NCBI GenBank assembly: GCA_946902985.2
Contig: OX336398.1
Location: 235,894,362-235,958,361, forward strand
DNA: 64,000 nucleotides
Source of the DNA: Meconema thalassinum
Taxonomy: Eukaryota > Arthropoda > Insecta > Orthoptera > Tettigoniidae
Direction of reading: 5' to 3'
The notes beneath the pieces are model-generated. The model worked only from the letters and a program-made list of their open reading frames with translations, did no database searches and was not told where the DNA came from. Positions 1 through 11,990 of the stretch are shown piece after piece. The position numbers were made by a program, and so were the translations under genes. Position 1 is the first letter of the stretch. The number at the start of each line of letters is the position of its first letter.

Positions 1-97
1 AAAACGAGATTTTAAAATTTCGCACAGCTGCCATCTTGTGGTTATGGAAACAATTGAAAAAATATTAGATGCCAGTGGATTCACATTTATATAAGGA
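1..97 (+). mobile_element. CGCCAT element, copy 1, left piece
   Basis: This is the window-truncated start of a repeat family that recurs at 1646-4320, 16312-17116, 39725-41214 and 57543-60577. The stretch 'cacagctgccatcttgtggttatgg' type module matches 57820-57845 and 39995-40030. It is interrupted at base 97 by a Helitron and resumes at 1646. No coding capacity is seen. Confidence 0.75.
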
Positions 98-1491
98 CTA
101 GCAGAAGTACCCATTCTTCCAACGGTCATCGGTATTAATAACCAGACGTAATCAATTGAGCTACTGTTGCAATGGTTAGAGACTTGGAACCTGTTTCTCC
201 ACAAAGAAAAATGATTATTTAAAATATGCTCTGAAACTAAATTTACCTAACGTGTACTTCCCGACGTGAAAAAAAATAATTAAAACCTCGTAGACGAAAC
301 GCAATACGCGTCCAATAAAACTGACCTTCACTGTTGAGTCAAGTCCCCATCCAGAGGAAGGCCCCTTTAATAAATTATAAAGGCTTGTTGTGCATGAAAA
401 TTCAGGTTTTTTAGACTCCAATGGCCCAAATTCCTAAAAGAAGAAAAAAAAACGTATTTCAATTCAGGAATTTTTGATAATAATGTTTCTGTTTGGAGAT
501 ATAATAGACCTTCTGTACGTCATAACGCACATTTAAGTCGTGTGAAAAAATCTAGGGTACCCCTTGACCCCCTTAAGCGCATTGATGAATTTTGCAGTTT
601 TAGTTGATTCCGTAATAACCGTATAGCCATTTGCAAACATTCACAGAAATTTCATAAATGGAGTGGCTTTACTTCTTGCAGAAATAGATAGAAAGTTGTC
701 TGTCACCTTTTCAGATATTCTTGTCATGGTTACTGGCTTGCATTCCTTCATTAGTTTATTAAATGAAATTATTTTTCTGGGAATATCTCAGAAACTGATG
801 GTTTTAGAGCCTTAAAATATATTTTTCGGGGACCCTTTACTGCTATTTAGGGGCACCGAGTTTTGTTTCTGACACCAAGGGGCCGAAAACAAGCTTTGTC
901 TCGTCGTTGCAGGCCGTAGTATAATAATAATAATTATAATAATAATATGACAATATAGGGATAGGGATATAATAGATCTTCCGTACCACACCCGAACGTG
1001 TAAATCGCGTGAAAAAAATCTAGAGTACCCCTTGACCCACTTAAGCGCATTATATGACATTGATGAATTTTACAGCTTAATTTGGTTCCGTTATAACCTT
1101 ATAGACGTTTGCAAACTATCTCAGTAATGTAATAAATGGAATTGTATTGCGTCTTACAGCAATAGATGGACCTGTGAGATCCCGTTGCCATGGTAACCGG
1201 CTTGCATTCTTTCGTTATTGTATTAAATGAAATTAGTTTTCTGAAAATATCTCAAAAACTGTTGGTTTTAGGGCCTTAAAATGTGGTTTTCGTTTCTCAC
1301 ATTGAGGGGCTGAAAATGAGCTTTGTCTCGCCCGTCTACGCCTATTTCAGCAAGTATTTTAAGGGGGTAGGCCCCCTTTTATGAGAGGTACAGTGAAGAG
1401 TTACATCAATGATTAGTGTCGTGCCTCGTACCAAATTTTACGTTGATCCACCCATTCGTTCTCGAGTTATAAGGGAACAACAACTTTGTCC

Positions 1492-1530
<39 letters not shown>

Positions 1531-1645
1531 AAAAAATTATTTTCGCGCGCATCCGTCATAAAACAGTCTGAAACGCGTAAATAACGCAAATTTCCGTAGA
1601 AATTCAGAAAAAACAGACAAACTCTCATTCTTATATATAGAGAGA
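98..1645 (-). mobile_element. Non-autonomous Helitron
   Basis: On the minus strand the element starts TCTCTATATATAAG after a host A and ends in CTAG before a host T, the A|TC...CTRR|T signature of Helitrons. A short GAAG...CTTC hairpin lies just inside the CTAG end. Removing it joins 'aagga' to 'tgtactgtac', which restores the CGCCAT element consensus seen at 57890-57905. The interior has two direct-repeat units about 468 bp apart (from 498 and from 966) and a (CAGA)n tract near 1497-1530. No Rep/helicase frame is present, so it must have been mobilised in trans. Family known; boundaries read directly. Confidence 0.75.
1497..1532. repeat. (CAGA)n microsatellite
   Basis: This is a short run of CAGA units, with one CAAA interruption, inside the Helitron. 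Such runs are common near the 5' end of insect Helitrons on this strand. Confidence 0.8.
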
Positions 1646-2793
1646 TGTACTGTACAAAGTGTCACTGCACCCGGATGGTTACATTGCGAGAAACGACCAT
1701 GTGAATATTTATACTTCGCGTCGCCACCATGTTGGATTTGTGATCACCAGCTTATTGAAAGTCCTATAGGTGAACTTTGTTCATAGCCCCTATCAACATT
1801 AAAAAATTCAGTTTGATTGCTGTAATAGATTCGTAGATATTGAGATCCATTTAAATATTTCGGATGGTCGCCATGTTGGATTGTTTTATTTATAGGACAT
1901 AGAGTCATGTACCATTAAAGGAAAAGTATTGCGTAGGTTCATTATTCAAACTTTCACATCGATCGCATGATTACGCCACAAGAAATAAAAACTTAATTTT
2001 AAATTTCGCACAGCCGCCATCTTGAGGTTATATAAACAATTGAACTAAATTAGATATCAGTTCATTACAATGTATATAAACATTTCCTGAACCAAGTTTT
2101 ATTACGTTTGGATCATTAAATTGCGAGAAAGGTCTATTTAAGATTTTCAACTTCGCTAGGCCGCCATATTCGTTTTGTAGTTAACCGGTTTTTGAAAGCC
2201 TTATAGATGAACTTTCAGTAGTGCCCTTTATCTCAGTGCAAAATTTCTGGGTATTACCGCTAATAGTTTCAGAGACATAGAATGCTGGTGAAATATTTCG
2301 CACAGCCGCCATCTTGAGGTTATGTAAACATTTGAACGAAGTTTGATGTCGGTGCATTACAATGTGAATAAACATATACTATACCAAGTTGTATTGCGTT
2401 TGGTTGGTTAAATCTATTAAGTCTATTTAAAAGTCGCAAATTCGATTGGCCGCCATGTAGGTTTTGTAGTTACCAGGTTTTCAAAAGTCATATAGGTGAA
2501 CTTCTAGTAGTTCCTTTTATCACCGTAAAATATTCCAGGGTGATATCGGTAATAGTTTCGGAGATATTGAATGCTGGGGAAATATTTCGCACAGCCGCCA
2601 TGTTGGATTGGTGAGACGTAACAAAATTTGAAGGGCTTGGTCGGGGTCTTCCGGAATAGTGCTATGAACTTACCGTGTTTCATTGAAATTGCTCCAGCCG
2701 TTTAGACGTTATAAGGGGGGACACACACCATCACACACACACGCACACACAGACAGACACACGGACAAATGGTAATCTCATAAGCCTATTTTT
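1646..2793 (+). mobile_element. CGCCAT element, copy 1, right piece
   Basis: It continues the element interrupted at base 97. It consists of modules of about 146 bp, each with a CGCCATNTTG-type box, alternating a 'gcacagccgccat' context with a 'cttggccgccat' context. It ends in a (CA)n stretch, the motif 'ggacaaatggtaatctcataagcc', and a hairpin containing CCTATTTT. Small open frames such as 2181-2375 (minus) recur in other copies only because the DNA repeats; no protein is inferred. It abuts an inverted copy at 2794. Confidence 0.75.
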
Positions 2794-4320
2794 AGCCTAT
2801 TTTTAATTTTGAAAACAAAAATAGGCTTATGAGATCACCTTTTGTCCGTGTGTGTGTGCGTGTGTGTGTGATTCATGTGTGTGCGTGTCCCCCCCCCCCC
2901 TAATAAAATCTAAATGGCAGGAGCGATTTCAATGAAACTCGGAAAGTTCATAGCACTATTCCGGGCGACCCCGACCGTGCCCTTCAAATTTTGTTACGAC
3001 TCACCAATCCAACATGGCGGCTGTGCGAAATATTTCACCAGCATTCAATATCTCCGAAACTATTACCGATATTACCCTGACATTTTGTATGGTGATAAAG
3101 GGAACTACTATAAGTTAACTTATGTGACCTTTGAAAACCTGGTAACTACAAAACTAACATGGCGGCCAAGCGAAGTTGCGACATTTAAATAGACGTTTCT
3201 CGCGATTTAAGCAACCAAACGCAATGAAACTTGGTAAAGTATATGTTTATATACATTGTAATGCACCGACAACTAACTTCGTTCATTTGTTTACATAACC
3301 ACAAGATGGCGGATGTGCGAAATATTTCACCGGCATTCTATTTCTCTGAAACTATTAGCGGTATCTCCCTGAAATTTTGTACGAAGATAAGGGGCATTAC
3401 TGGAAGTCCATCTATAAGACTTTCAAAAACCGGTTAACTACAAAACAAACATGGTGGCCAAGCGAATTTGAAAATTTTAAATAGACCGTTCTCGCTACGT
3501 AATGTTCCAAACGCACTGAAATCTGGTAAAGGAAATATTTATACACATTGTAATGCACTGGTATCGAATTTAGTTCAATTGTTTACATAACCTCAAGATG
3601 GCGGCTGTGCGAATTTTAAAATTAAGTTCTTATTTCTTGTGATGTAGTCATGCGATCGAAGTGAAAGTTTGAATAATGAACCTACGCAATGATTTTCCTT
3701 TATTGGTACATGGATCTATGGCCTATACATTTAACAATCCAACATGGCGACCATCCGAAATATTTAGACGGCTCTCAATATCTACGAATCTATTATAGCA
3801 ATCAAACTGATTTTTTATTGTTCATAGGGGCTATGAACTCAAGTTCACTTATAGGACTTTAAATAACCTGGTGATCACAAATCCAACATGGCGGCGACGC
3901 GAAGTATAAATATTCACATGGACGTTTATCGCAATTTAACCATCCGAGTGCAGTGAAACTTGGTACAGTAAATCCTTATACGAATGGTAATCCACTAGCA
4001 TCTAATTTATTTCAATTGTTTCCATAACCTAAAGATGGCAGCTGTGCGAAATTTTAAAATCTCCTTGTTACTTCTTGTGTCCTAATTATGCGATTGAAGT
4101 TTGAATACTACACGGACACAATAATCTGCATGTAACAGTACATAAGTCTAGGACCTACATATATAAAATCCAACATGGCGACCATCCGAAATATTTAGTC
4201 GGTTCTCAATATCTACGAATCTATTACAGCAATCAAACTGAAATTGTATATGTTGATAGTGGCAATTAACATAACTAGGATATATGAAAATAGGCTGCAT
4301 AGTTCTTCTCGGAACTACTT
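2794..4320 (-). mobile_element. CGCCAT element, copy 2 (inverted)
   Basis: This is a full-length copy on the opposite strand, head to head with copy 1. It begins (plus strand) with the AGCCTATTTTT hairpin, then (GT)n. It ends near 4318 with the reverse complement of ACAAGTAGTTCCG, the terminus shared with copies at 17116, 39725 and 57543. The boxes appear as CAAGATGGCGG/CCAACATGGCGG. It is non-coding. The inner CCTATTTTCAT repeats and the AGTTC...GAACT hairpin at the other end suggest a DNA transposon or MITE-like origin, but the superfamily is not identified. Confidence 0.75.
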
Positions 4321-4347
4321 GTTAATAAATGAAATTAGGCCTAATAA

Positions 4348-4623
4348 CACTCCCCACTTTGTACCTGTGGAGCCGTTTTCACCGTGGCCCACATTTTAAC
4401 CGAGTGTGTGGATCTTGCTGACTTACGAAGAAACCTTGGTTTTCAGATGACAGTCAAACTTATATTAGCCGATGACGCGGTGGCTGCTGATCGCGCCATC
4501 CACTTGATAACTCAGAGTGGTTTAGGGCCAGCAATCTTGATTATTTCAAACCCGGCCGAAGTCGTCGGATTTTTTAAGAGTGTTAAAAATCCGACAGTAT
4601 GCCTTCTTTCGGAGGGGAAGTAA
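4348..4623 (+). pseudogene. LINE ORF2 C-terminus (CCHC-like tail), 5'-truncated
   Basis: The frame opens at 4348 after an upstream stop and gives a tail with C-x-C-G then H-I-L-T-E-C, the cysteine/histidine motif found at the very C-terminus of Jockey/I-group non-LTR retrotransposon polymerases. It then runs about 65 residues to a stop at 4623. No ATG start, RT or endonuclease is left, as expected for a 5'-truncated insertion. It is followed without a break by a 3' UTR that also forms the tail of the SINE at 51645-52127. The clade is inferred, not proven. Confidence 0.65.
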
Positions 4624-5004
4624 AGTCGGCGGTCCCATGTCATAGATGTATGGCATGTTAAAGAATCTTCCACTAATTACACCTGAGTGAAGCTAAATTA
4701 TATATAGGTTAAACATTCTACAAACGCTCTTAGGTTCCGACGTTCGTCACCGGGAGCCGACTGCGGTGGCATTTGGTAATCAAGTTCTGAACTAGTAGTT
4801 TTTGACGGTGGCGTTTGGCGGCAAAATTTGGAACTACTTGAAAAATTCAATGTCTGGAGTCCTCACTTGAAAACAGATAACAGACAATAATACTGTCATC
4901 ACCATTAACACCGGTTATCAGACATATTCTACACACACTCAAAGTACACGAGGCGACATTACCACGTTGTCGCAGCCCCTAAACTGAGGAACCAACCAAT
5001 CTAG
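4541..5004 (+). mobile_element. LINE 3' UTR (tail shared with SINE)
   Basis: The sequence from 'aacccggccgaagtcgtcgg' to a terminal CCAACCAA run is closely similar to 51677-52127. Here it follows the LINE C-terminal frame; there it follows a tRNA-like head. Shared 'ggaggggaagtaaagtcggc' and 'catgttaaagaa' blocks make the relation clear. Confidence 0.7.
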
Positions 5005-5423
5005 ATTATCAGGTGTTTACTCAAAGAACTTGTTCTGTTTTGATTTTTTGATTTTTGTAATCCGCATCGTTTCATAGTTTTATATACTAACATCTTCCTT
5101 GCAGAATACTGCAGATCGCACCAGGAAAGAAATCAAATATAGATTTAGGTATAAGAATGTAATTTTTGAAAGCCTTTGACTGGAGCGAGGCGCTCTATGG
5201 AAGTTAAACTTGGACAAATGGTGCAGCAGATAAGAAGAGAAATGTGGTGCTACTGGAGATTGAAGATCATGTTGGGGATTTTACGCATGTGAGGCCTATA
5301 TATCTGTGCATTGAAACTCACCGTATTAGACCACTTCTCTATTCTCACAACAACACAATAATACAAAGAATATATAAGGATCTACAGTAGACTTATTGAG
5401 TCTAGTGAGTCTCAATCTCTCCG
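5005..5423. other. Unassigned, probably BEL/Pao 3' flank
   Basis: No gene is seen. The part from about 5290 to 5423 lies just downstream (on the minus strand) of the BEL/Pao stop. Its segments 'ctgtgcattgaaactc' and 'gagtctcaatctctccgctagtaa' are repeated at 6010-6070. It is therefore likely BEL/Pao 3' untranslated or LTR sequence. Confidence 0.4.
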
Positions 5424-6005
5424 CTAGTAAAAGCTTGTAAGATCCTTCACATCCTCCCCACCCTGGTCGATCTCCAAATGAGTCACCAGTTGGATCGGTC
5501 TGCTGATACTCGAACAGTCTGGCAGGCGTAAAATGGCTGTTGGTATTCGTCCGTCTCGTCCTTGAATTACTTCGTCCACTCGAGCCCTTTTCCACATATG
5601 TCTGGGTAAAACGTCTTGTTGTAAGAGGGCCACATCTCCTACTCTGAGCCACTCGTGGTTGGTGTGGGGACGTTTTACTTCGTAGTAGCATCGTAGGTGC
5701 AACAGGTATTCCCTTTACCATCTTCTCCAAAAATCGTCCACCATCTTCATCTTCAGTCGGTACTCTTCAGTCAGGGTATTCTTTCCTTCTGGCTCAGATC
5801 CATTTGTAGCGATCGTGACGCCACGGTTCAAAAAATGAGCAGGTGTTAATACGTCGAAACTGTTTCCATCCTGCACAATGGGACGGGTGTTCAGGGTGGC
5901 TTCAATACTGACCAACACCGTGTTCAGTTCCTCTTCATCTACTTGTGACTGGCCCAGTTACTTTCTGAGGCAGCGCTTGGTGGAGCCGATCATTCTCTCC
6001 CACCA
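5424..6005 (-). pseudogene. BEL/Pao retrotransposon Pol fragment (integrase end + DUF5641)
   Basis: Reading the minus strand from 6005, the end of a BEL/Pao integrase is visible: a W-W-E-R-x-x-G-S-T-K-R-C-L-R-K block, then E-E-L...I-E-A-x-L-N-T-R-P and a L-T-P-A-H-F-L motif. This is followed by the DUF5641 tail (F-W-R-R-W, W-x-x-x-x-x-V-G-D-x-x-L-L...R-x-x-V-x-x-V). An in-frame TAA interrupts the first block near 5958-5960 and the frame shifts near 5715. The rest of Pol, Gag and clear LTRs are absent. BEL/Pao elements are LTR retrotransposons; this is a dead 3' fragment. The motif order makes the family assignment strong. Confidence 0.85.
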
Positions 6006-6094
6006 TCTATCTGTGCATTGAAACTCTTCGTATTAGACCACTTCTTGAGTCTCAATCTCTCCGCTAGTAAGCGCTTCTGAGATCCTTCACAGAT
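6006..6094 (-). repeat. Duplicated BEL/Pao 3' segment
   Basis: It repeats parts of 5298-5335 and 5398-5443 with a deletion between them. It sits upstream of the Pol fragment rather than downstream, suggesting a rearranged or tandem BEL/Pao remnant. Confidence 0.5.
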
Positions 6095-6316
6095 CAGATG
6101 GGTCGATAGAGTAACAAATGAAGAGATATTAAGACGAGTGGTGAGAGGAGAGATATTTCTGGCGACTGGAGAGATAGGTTGGTAGGACACATACTTAGAC
6201 GCCCAGGAATAGCAAACTTAGTTATGGAAGGATGGGTTGAGGATAAGAACTGTGAAGGTAGACCAAGGTTAGAATATGTTTAGCATATTGTCTAGGATCT
6301 AAGGTGTGGTAGCTAG
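6095..6316 (+). pseudogene. LINE C-terminal fragment, upstream half
   Basis: With frameshifts, this reads as the C-terminal end of a non-LTR retrotransposon polymerase: a G-H-I-L-R-R motif, then E-G-x-V-E-x-K and G-R-P-R-L-E-Y-V. The downstream half (Y-x-E-M-x-x-L-A-x-D-R-E-x-W) lies at 16002-16100 on the far side of the LTR element. A paralogue of the same tail, uninterrupted, is at 27900-28060. The clade is not resolved. It is heavily decayed, so it makes no product. Confidence 0.65.
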
Positions 6317-7181
6317 TGTTTTAGATCCCTTATTTGGGGGTGGATCTAAAAGGGAGAGTTATTGTACTAATTTATGAGGTTGTGCCTAAAAAGGGTAGCT
6401 TCCCTTGGCAGGGCAAGCTGACCAGTGTAGAGTGTTGTGGTGTGCTAGGAACTAGGGGGCGTTCCTATAAATAATGTAGTAGTGTTTGAAGAGATGGGAC
6501 CCAATGCAAAGGGTCGCTGTGCTAGTCGCTCAGCTGACTGCATATTATGTAATTGAATCTGCTCGTATCAGCCGAGTGGCACGTGCTGCTTGCTGGCAGC
6601 CGAGCCGGCTCGGGGAACACAAAGGTATCTGAGTTAGCGCTATTAGCCTGCCGTCTGTCACGTCTTTACCGTGACGGGAATAAGGAAGGGCGTTGGGATG
6701 TAAAGAGGCGTATAAACAGTAATGCTAGTGTAGAGTGTGGACCAAGTGTTTTATTGGTCTGTAGTTCTGAGTATGAGTCCCTTGTAGGGAATGTAATTAT
6801 GTTCACAATGTATTACAAGTGTTGGGTTACAGGTTACAAAGTAGGAACTCTGAACACGATTGACTGACTCACCTCGGTTGACACCAGCGTGGCCTCCGGC
6901 CGTCTCGATGAAGCACTGATAATGGAGAGACCCTTTGACCTCATTAGGATGCCTTCTTATACTCTCTGGCGCTATGTTGTCAGCAATGTGTTGGCCCAGT
7001 TACTAGTATGTAGGTATGTGTAACCATTGTGCAAGGACTGAGCTGCTTCTTAGAGTGGCAAGCTGTCCCTGCTAAGTTTTATGGATGTTGGGCCGGCTTT
7101 CCAAGGGTTGCCATTTAGGGGATTTAGCCAGATGCCGGGGGGATGGACTCCAAGGGGTGCATACCCCTGGGAGGCTGTACA
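6317..7181 (-). repeat. LTR (3' LTR in minus orientation)
   Basis: An 865-bp terminal repeat, TG...CA, offset from its partner by 8820 bp. It differs from the other LTR only at 6542 and 6586 by my reading. A 104-codon open frame at 6553-6867 is present identically in both LTRs and is not considered coding. Confidence 0.92.
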
Positions 7182-7339
7182 AGCGTCTTCCTTCATTTGT
7201 TCGCGTCCTCGCGAACGGGAACGGAACTGGAGGTTGGGGTGTTGACGTAGTGGTCCTTGAAACCCCCTCGTATCTCCTGGTGGTGTCGTATCGAAGTGTG
7301 GGTGTGAGGTCAGCCCGTGTTCAGAGGGGAGGGTTATGG

Positions 7340-7500
7340 GATGTACAGATATATGTATACACTGATATTGACATTGTGAAAAAAACAAACAAAAATATTG
7401 ACATTGCGAAAGATTGGATATCGAAAAAAAAAATAACATTGGGAAAAAAAATTGACATTTGAGAAAAATTTAACATCAACAGAAATTCGACATGTAAAAA
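7340..7500. repeat. Degenerate ATTGACATTG-A(n) repeats
   Basis: Four to five irregular units of 20-35 bp share 'attgacattg' followed by an A-run. They lie just inside the left LTR. Confidence 0.6.
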
Positions 7501-7903
7501 AAAATTGCCCTTGCTGTTGCTGGCATATTGCTAGTTTCAAAAAAAAACATGGTTTCTGATGGTGATTCGTTACATAGTTGTGCAGGGAGGAAAAACCCAG
7601 GGCCGAACGGATGATTGCGTCGTCCGCCCTATCTTAGGGAAAAAGTGCTCCCTGCAATAAGAAAGGTAGAAGAAAATAGAAAAATGGGTGTTCCAGGGTA
7701 TAATTTAAGGGAAATATTCAAAGTATTTATTTGTTTGGGAAAAAACGGAACACCCTGACAAATGGGGAAGTTAGAAGAAGGAAAAATGAAAGAAAACAAA
7801 TCATACACATTATGTACATTGGAATCTTGATAAACAAACAAAAATATATAGTGTTTAATGTACTATGTTGCGATTCTGACATTTAGGCATATTGTCGCTT
7901 TCC

Positions 7904-8024
7904 AGTGGAATAATTGTATGAAGTTTATCCTTAAAAATTATGAATTACAATGACCTTATGTCTAGTGGAATACTTGTATGAAGTTTATCCTTAAAAATTA
8001 TGAATTACAGTGACCTTATGTCTA
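7904..8024. repeat. 60-bp tandem duplication
   Basis: Two 60-bp copies starting 'agtggaata' at 7904 and 7964 differ at two positions. No coding sense is seen. Confidence 0.9.
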
Positions 8025-9435
8025 CCTTAAGTGCGCTAATCCCTTATAATTCTAGTTTTTGTGAGGTACCTCGCGTGCACGCTATCCGTCTGTACGTACG
8101 CTTGCCGTCTCACGGCTGATCCTGTACGGCCACTTCTTGGTACGGTATAGTGGTCGTACCGCTTGCATGTATTCTTAATACCTAATCTGTGAAGCATCCT
8201 CTGTGGGTGAATGCTTTCACACTTGACAATGAGAGTCACTGCCACAAGTCGGTTGCGCCCTCATTGTCGTAATCTGCGTCGCATTTTGACGCTTTATGTG
8301 TTTCTATTTAGTTGATCTGCCAGTAAGCCTGGTACCCCACAGGCACCAGTCCTGCTGTGCAGATTTTTTTTTTGGAGTGTGTAGCTGAAAAAGAAAAATG
8401 TGGTGAGTGTTTGAGAGTGTGTTGGGATTAGTGAAAGTTGACGTATAAAAAATAAAAAAAAAATAGTACACCATCATGGCATGCCGTACATAATATGACA
8501 CTGCTATATGGTAGTGAAATTCCTGTCACCAGTTTCCTGTATCTGGTGACGATGCCTGTGAAAAAAAATGGCGAGGTTTAGAAAAAACATGTGAGTATGC
8601 CATATTCTCTATGTCGCTTCCTGTGTCACAGTTTTTACTGGCTGAAGCTCTTCTTTCTCTGAAAAAAAATAGCATGATTAATGGTAATTTGCTGCATGAC
8701 CGGGCTTACCCTATACGGTGCCGTAATGCCGTAAATAATATGTAGTTGGTCTTACCCCGGTAGCGGAATTGTGGTTACCGGGTGCCGATATATTCCACTT
8801 TGATTATGCCTATTGTACTATATTATATATTATCCTATATTATAGTGTATTGTCGGACTTACCCCGATGCCGGGTTTGGCGGTCATCAGGAGCCAACCGG
8901 CGTTACTTAATACTATCTATCTTAATTATGGTCTAATAATAAAAAAAATGCTATTTCTAAGCCGAGAGGGTTGCCTTAATCTATTGCCGAAATGTGCTGC
9001 GCCATACCTGGCAACAGCGGTGAATAAATTTGCTTAATCCTAGGTTGCGTGTCAAATGCAACCGTCTTACAACTAAATTTGGCCTAGGACGATCGCCTGG
9101 GGCAATTAAATCCCCAGGACACCACCCGCACGAGCCCCAGAAACACCGGTTGTCTCTAGGGTCGCTAGATTCCGTCCCCTTAATTCTAGGTGTCGACGTC
9201 TATTACTAGTACTAATCTATTCGCAGGCGGCTTACGGTGCCACTAAGCTAACCGTTTCGCCCGCTGTAACTTCCTTGTTCATGACCGTTTGCTGTTCCGA
9301 TTTATCGTAGTTGAGCCGCCCACTTGGCTCCTGTGAGGTGCGCGCACTGCCCCTCTCTTAATGCCCTCTGGTTGCCCGATGCGTCGCCATTTATGTGGGC
9401 ATTGGACAGTGTGGTCCAATGGCATAATATTGTCT
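8025..9435. other. LTR-element interior, no gene recognised
   Basis: Non-coding in appearance. It contains several 'cttacccc' blocks (8700-8890) and isolated A7-A9 runs often followed by TG. Frames over 60 codons here have no family features. Confidence 0.5.
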
Positions 9436-9572
9436 TCGCCTTTATTGGCCGTCGCAATCTGCTTTTCGCAGTAATATTTGCCTCTATGGGCCGCCGTAGT
9501 ATGCTTTTCGCATTGATATATGATTTTGCCGCTATGGGCCGCAGTAATATGTATTTCGCAGTTATCTTCCAC
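9436..9572. repeat. ~45-bp tandem repeat, three copies
   Basis: Three imperfect units share 'ctatgggccgc' and 'tttcgca' blocks. They create a repetitive open frame on the minus strand (9279-9577) that I do not regard as a gene. Confidence 0.7.
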
Positions 9573-11700
9573 TCCAACGCATAGGAGTTTTGCTTCCCGC
9601 TATGGAAGCCGTGCCTACTTAAATTTAAACTTAACTAGAAGTCTAGTCATAATGGGGTCGTCTCTAGGGGTAGTTCCCGAGGCCGGCGGTGAGTGAGCTA
9701 TTTCTCCCGCCATTCTCAGAAAGTCTCCCTGCAGGTCTTGGCCTCGACGACCGTGGCACAAAGTGGGTGTAGCATCCCTTCCTCCCAGGGGCGGTTTATG
9801 CGCACCTAGGATTCCAGAGCTTGCCCGGCTAGGCCGCGAATGCTTTGACCTTACGTAGTTCGTCTGTTTGGTCTAGTCGTCAGTTAAGTGAGGTCGCTGC
9901 GCTGTCGGCCAACTGGGGTAAGGGTCCACATCGCCTTCCCCAGCTCTCAAAGTGTGGTTCTCCCGACCTTCGGCTTACACCGTTGTCAACAATCAGATCG
10001 TATCAGATTCCTTTGTAAGAGAAAAAAAATGTGTCGTAACCTGTGTAAATAGTTTAATCTCTGTGTAAAATGTAAAATATTTCCAGTGTAGCGGGGTTGT
10101 AGATCTTCTAAGTACATAGGCTACTTCTGGCCTACCATCGCTACGTCAGCTTTCCAGCAATAATGCTTTCTTTACCTTAATGGAGGTGTTAGTAGGGTCT
10201 GTAATGTCAGGTACCCTGTTATTAGGATTTGGGGGTAGTTATTTGTTGAGTGGGCTTAAAGTATGGTAGGAAGGGTTTGCGCACCTTTGGGTTCCACGTT
10301 AGTGGTGGCCTGAAACCGGTGATGCCACTGGGATGCTTCTATAGTGAGTGGAGTGGGGAGGTAATTCCCGGGATTGCAAAGATACGAAAATTCATGCAGG
10401 TTTGATATTAAAATCCCTGGTAAATGGATGGGATACTCATGCATGTGTCTGGATATGAAGTTTCTGCCTTCATGTACGGATAGGTGTAGGGTGGGGCATA
10501 ATACCAATATATCCCTTTCATGCGGGAGTGTTTAAGTGCTAAAGAATGGTTAATATATATCTATGGCCTCCCCTCTCATTTGGAGAGGCGCATTATGCTT
10601 CTTTAATGTTTGCTGCGCCACCCCTAATACTCGGGTGGTAGCACCGTGGCTCAAAGCGTAGCATGCCTGCTCTTTAGACGCATGAAGTCCATCAACCCCT
10701 TGTGTGTATTTTGTAATGTAGTGTAGCTGTTTTTGGTCGTGTAGATGTGTCTGCGTTGTGTATGTTGGGCGTGAGAAGGTTATGGGAAGGGAGTAAGGTG
10801 GTACGCTGGTAGCCTGTTCTCCTGTTATCCTCCCTTGGTCCATGTTGGCTTTCTATCCGCGCCTTGGGATAGTAGAGCTGCATGACCTAATCTGGTCGGC
10901 CATTTGCAGTGTAGATGTGGCCAGTGGTCGTAGTGCGACTGGTCATGTGCTAGTCATCTGTAATGACTCCTATGCCTTGCGATTGATAAGAGAAGTTATT
11001 AGGGGGGAGATCTTGTCTGTGTTTGCTCCTAATTGTTGAGTGCGTGTGCGTGTGTGTGCCTATGTACCGCTACACCACGCGGACGGTTGGTCTGTTGCAG
11101 GCCAAGTCGTAATATGTATCGCCTGTGTGGGCAGAAGGCGCCCGTGGCTTGCCAACGTCCTTGCGACCGTGCCCTATAGGCCCAAGATAAGTTCCGCTGT
11201 GTCACGTCTTGTCCATTGCCAAATGTTTTTGCAGTGTGGAGAAAAAAAATGTATGGTGTTATAATTGTTATGTGTGTGTAATTTCACGGTCACTGGCGAT
11301 ACGCAATAGTGTCTCGTCACCGCAGTATTGCAGTGTGAATAGTCTGCAGTCAGCAATTGGTATGTGTAATACCAGGCTGGGAAGTTACTGTTTGTCATCC
11401 GCTGGTATGTGCCTTTCTGCACGAATGCAAGTGTGGTCATTGTTTTGGATTCCTAGCGGCCTAATGTAGCAATTCGCCCTAGTTAGGTAATGACGTCGTG
11501 TGGCCATTGTTCCCTAAGACTTGTGTCTTGTGAAATTTTCCTACCTGTATCTGTGAAATGTATCCTCTATGCCTGGTGTAATCCGAAATTTTATGTCTGG
11601 CTTTTGGTGGGAGGAAATGTAGTATTCCCTGTACATGCGCTTGTATGGGCCAATTTCAGTATGATTGGACGCCTGGATAACTGCTTCCCCTTGTGTCTAA

Positions 11701-11719
11701 AATTTTTTTTTTCTTTCTT

Positions 11720-11751
<32 letters not shown>
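11701..11751. repeat. Poly(T) tract
   Basis: Almost uninterrupted T over about 50 bases. It may be the tail of an old retroposed insertion on the minus strand. Confidence 0.9.
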
Positions 11752-11753
<2 letters not shown>

Positions 11754-11869
11754 GGAACTCAGACCCGTGACCGTATGTCATTCTCTGTGTTTTATGTTTG
11801 CGTTGTGTTCCAGGGCTTGGGGCTTTCCCAGTGTGGTTTTTGCTTGTGTTCCGTGTACCAAAAGTACCA

Positions 11870-11990
11870 TTGGATAGTTAGTTTTTGGTACGCGTGTGGT
11901 GTGTGGTCATGGGTTCGAATCCGGTTGTCTGTAAAGACTTGGTGTGATCATTTCCGTGCCGCATATAATATGGCACGTTCCCGTGGATGT
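11870..11990 (+). mobile_element. Possible tRNA-derived SINE relic
   Basis: A good Pol III B-box, GGTTCGAATCC, lies at about 11912-11922 in a T-arm-like context. Only a weak A-box lies upstream. No target duplication was found. Confidence 0.35.

Noticed and set aside
2914..3437. Recurrent short frames in CGCCAT elements (also at 2181, 16439, 40582, 58436)
   Set aside because: Similarity among them follows DNA repetition; frames are short, start at different points and are interrupted differently in each copy.
7182..7210. Primer site for a plus-oriented LTR element after the left LTR
   Set aside because: The sequence after 7181 lacks a TGG start, and no purine tract precedes the right LTR on the plus strand; the minus orientation fits better.
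9324..9584. 86-codon plus-strand and 97-codon minus-strand frames
   Set aside because: Both span a three-copy ~45-bp tandem repeat and look repetitive rather than coding.
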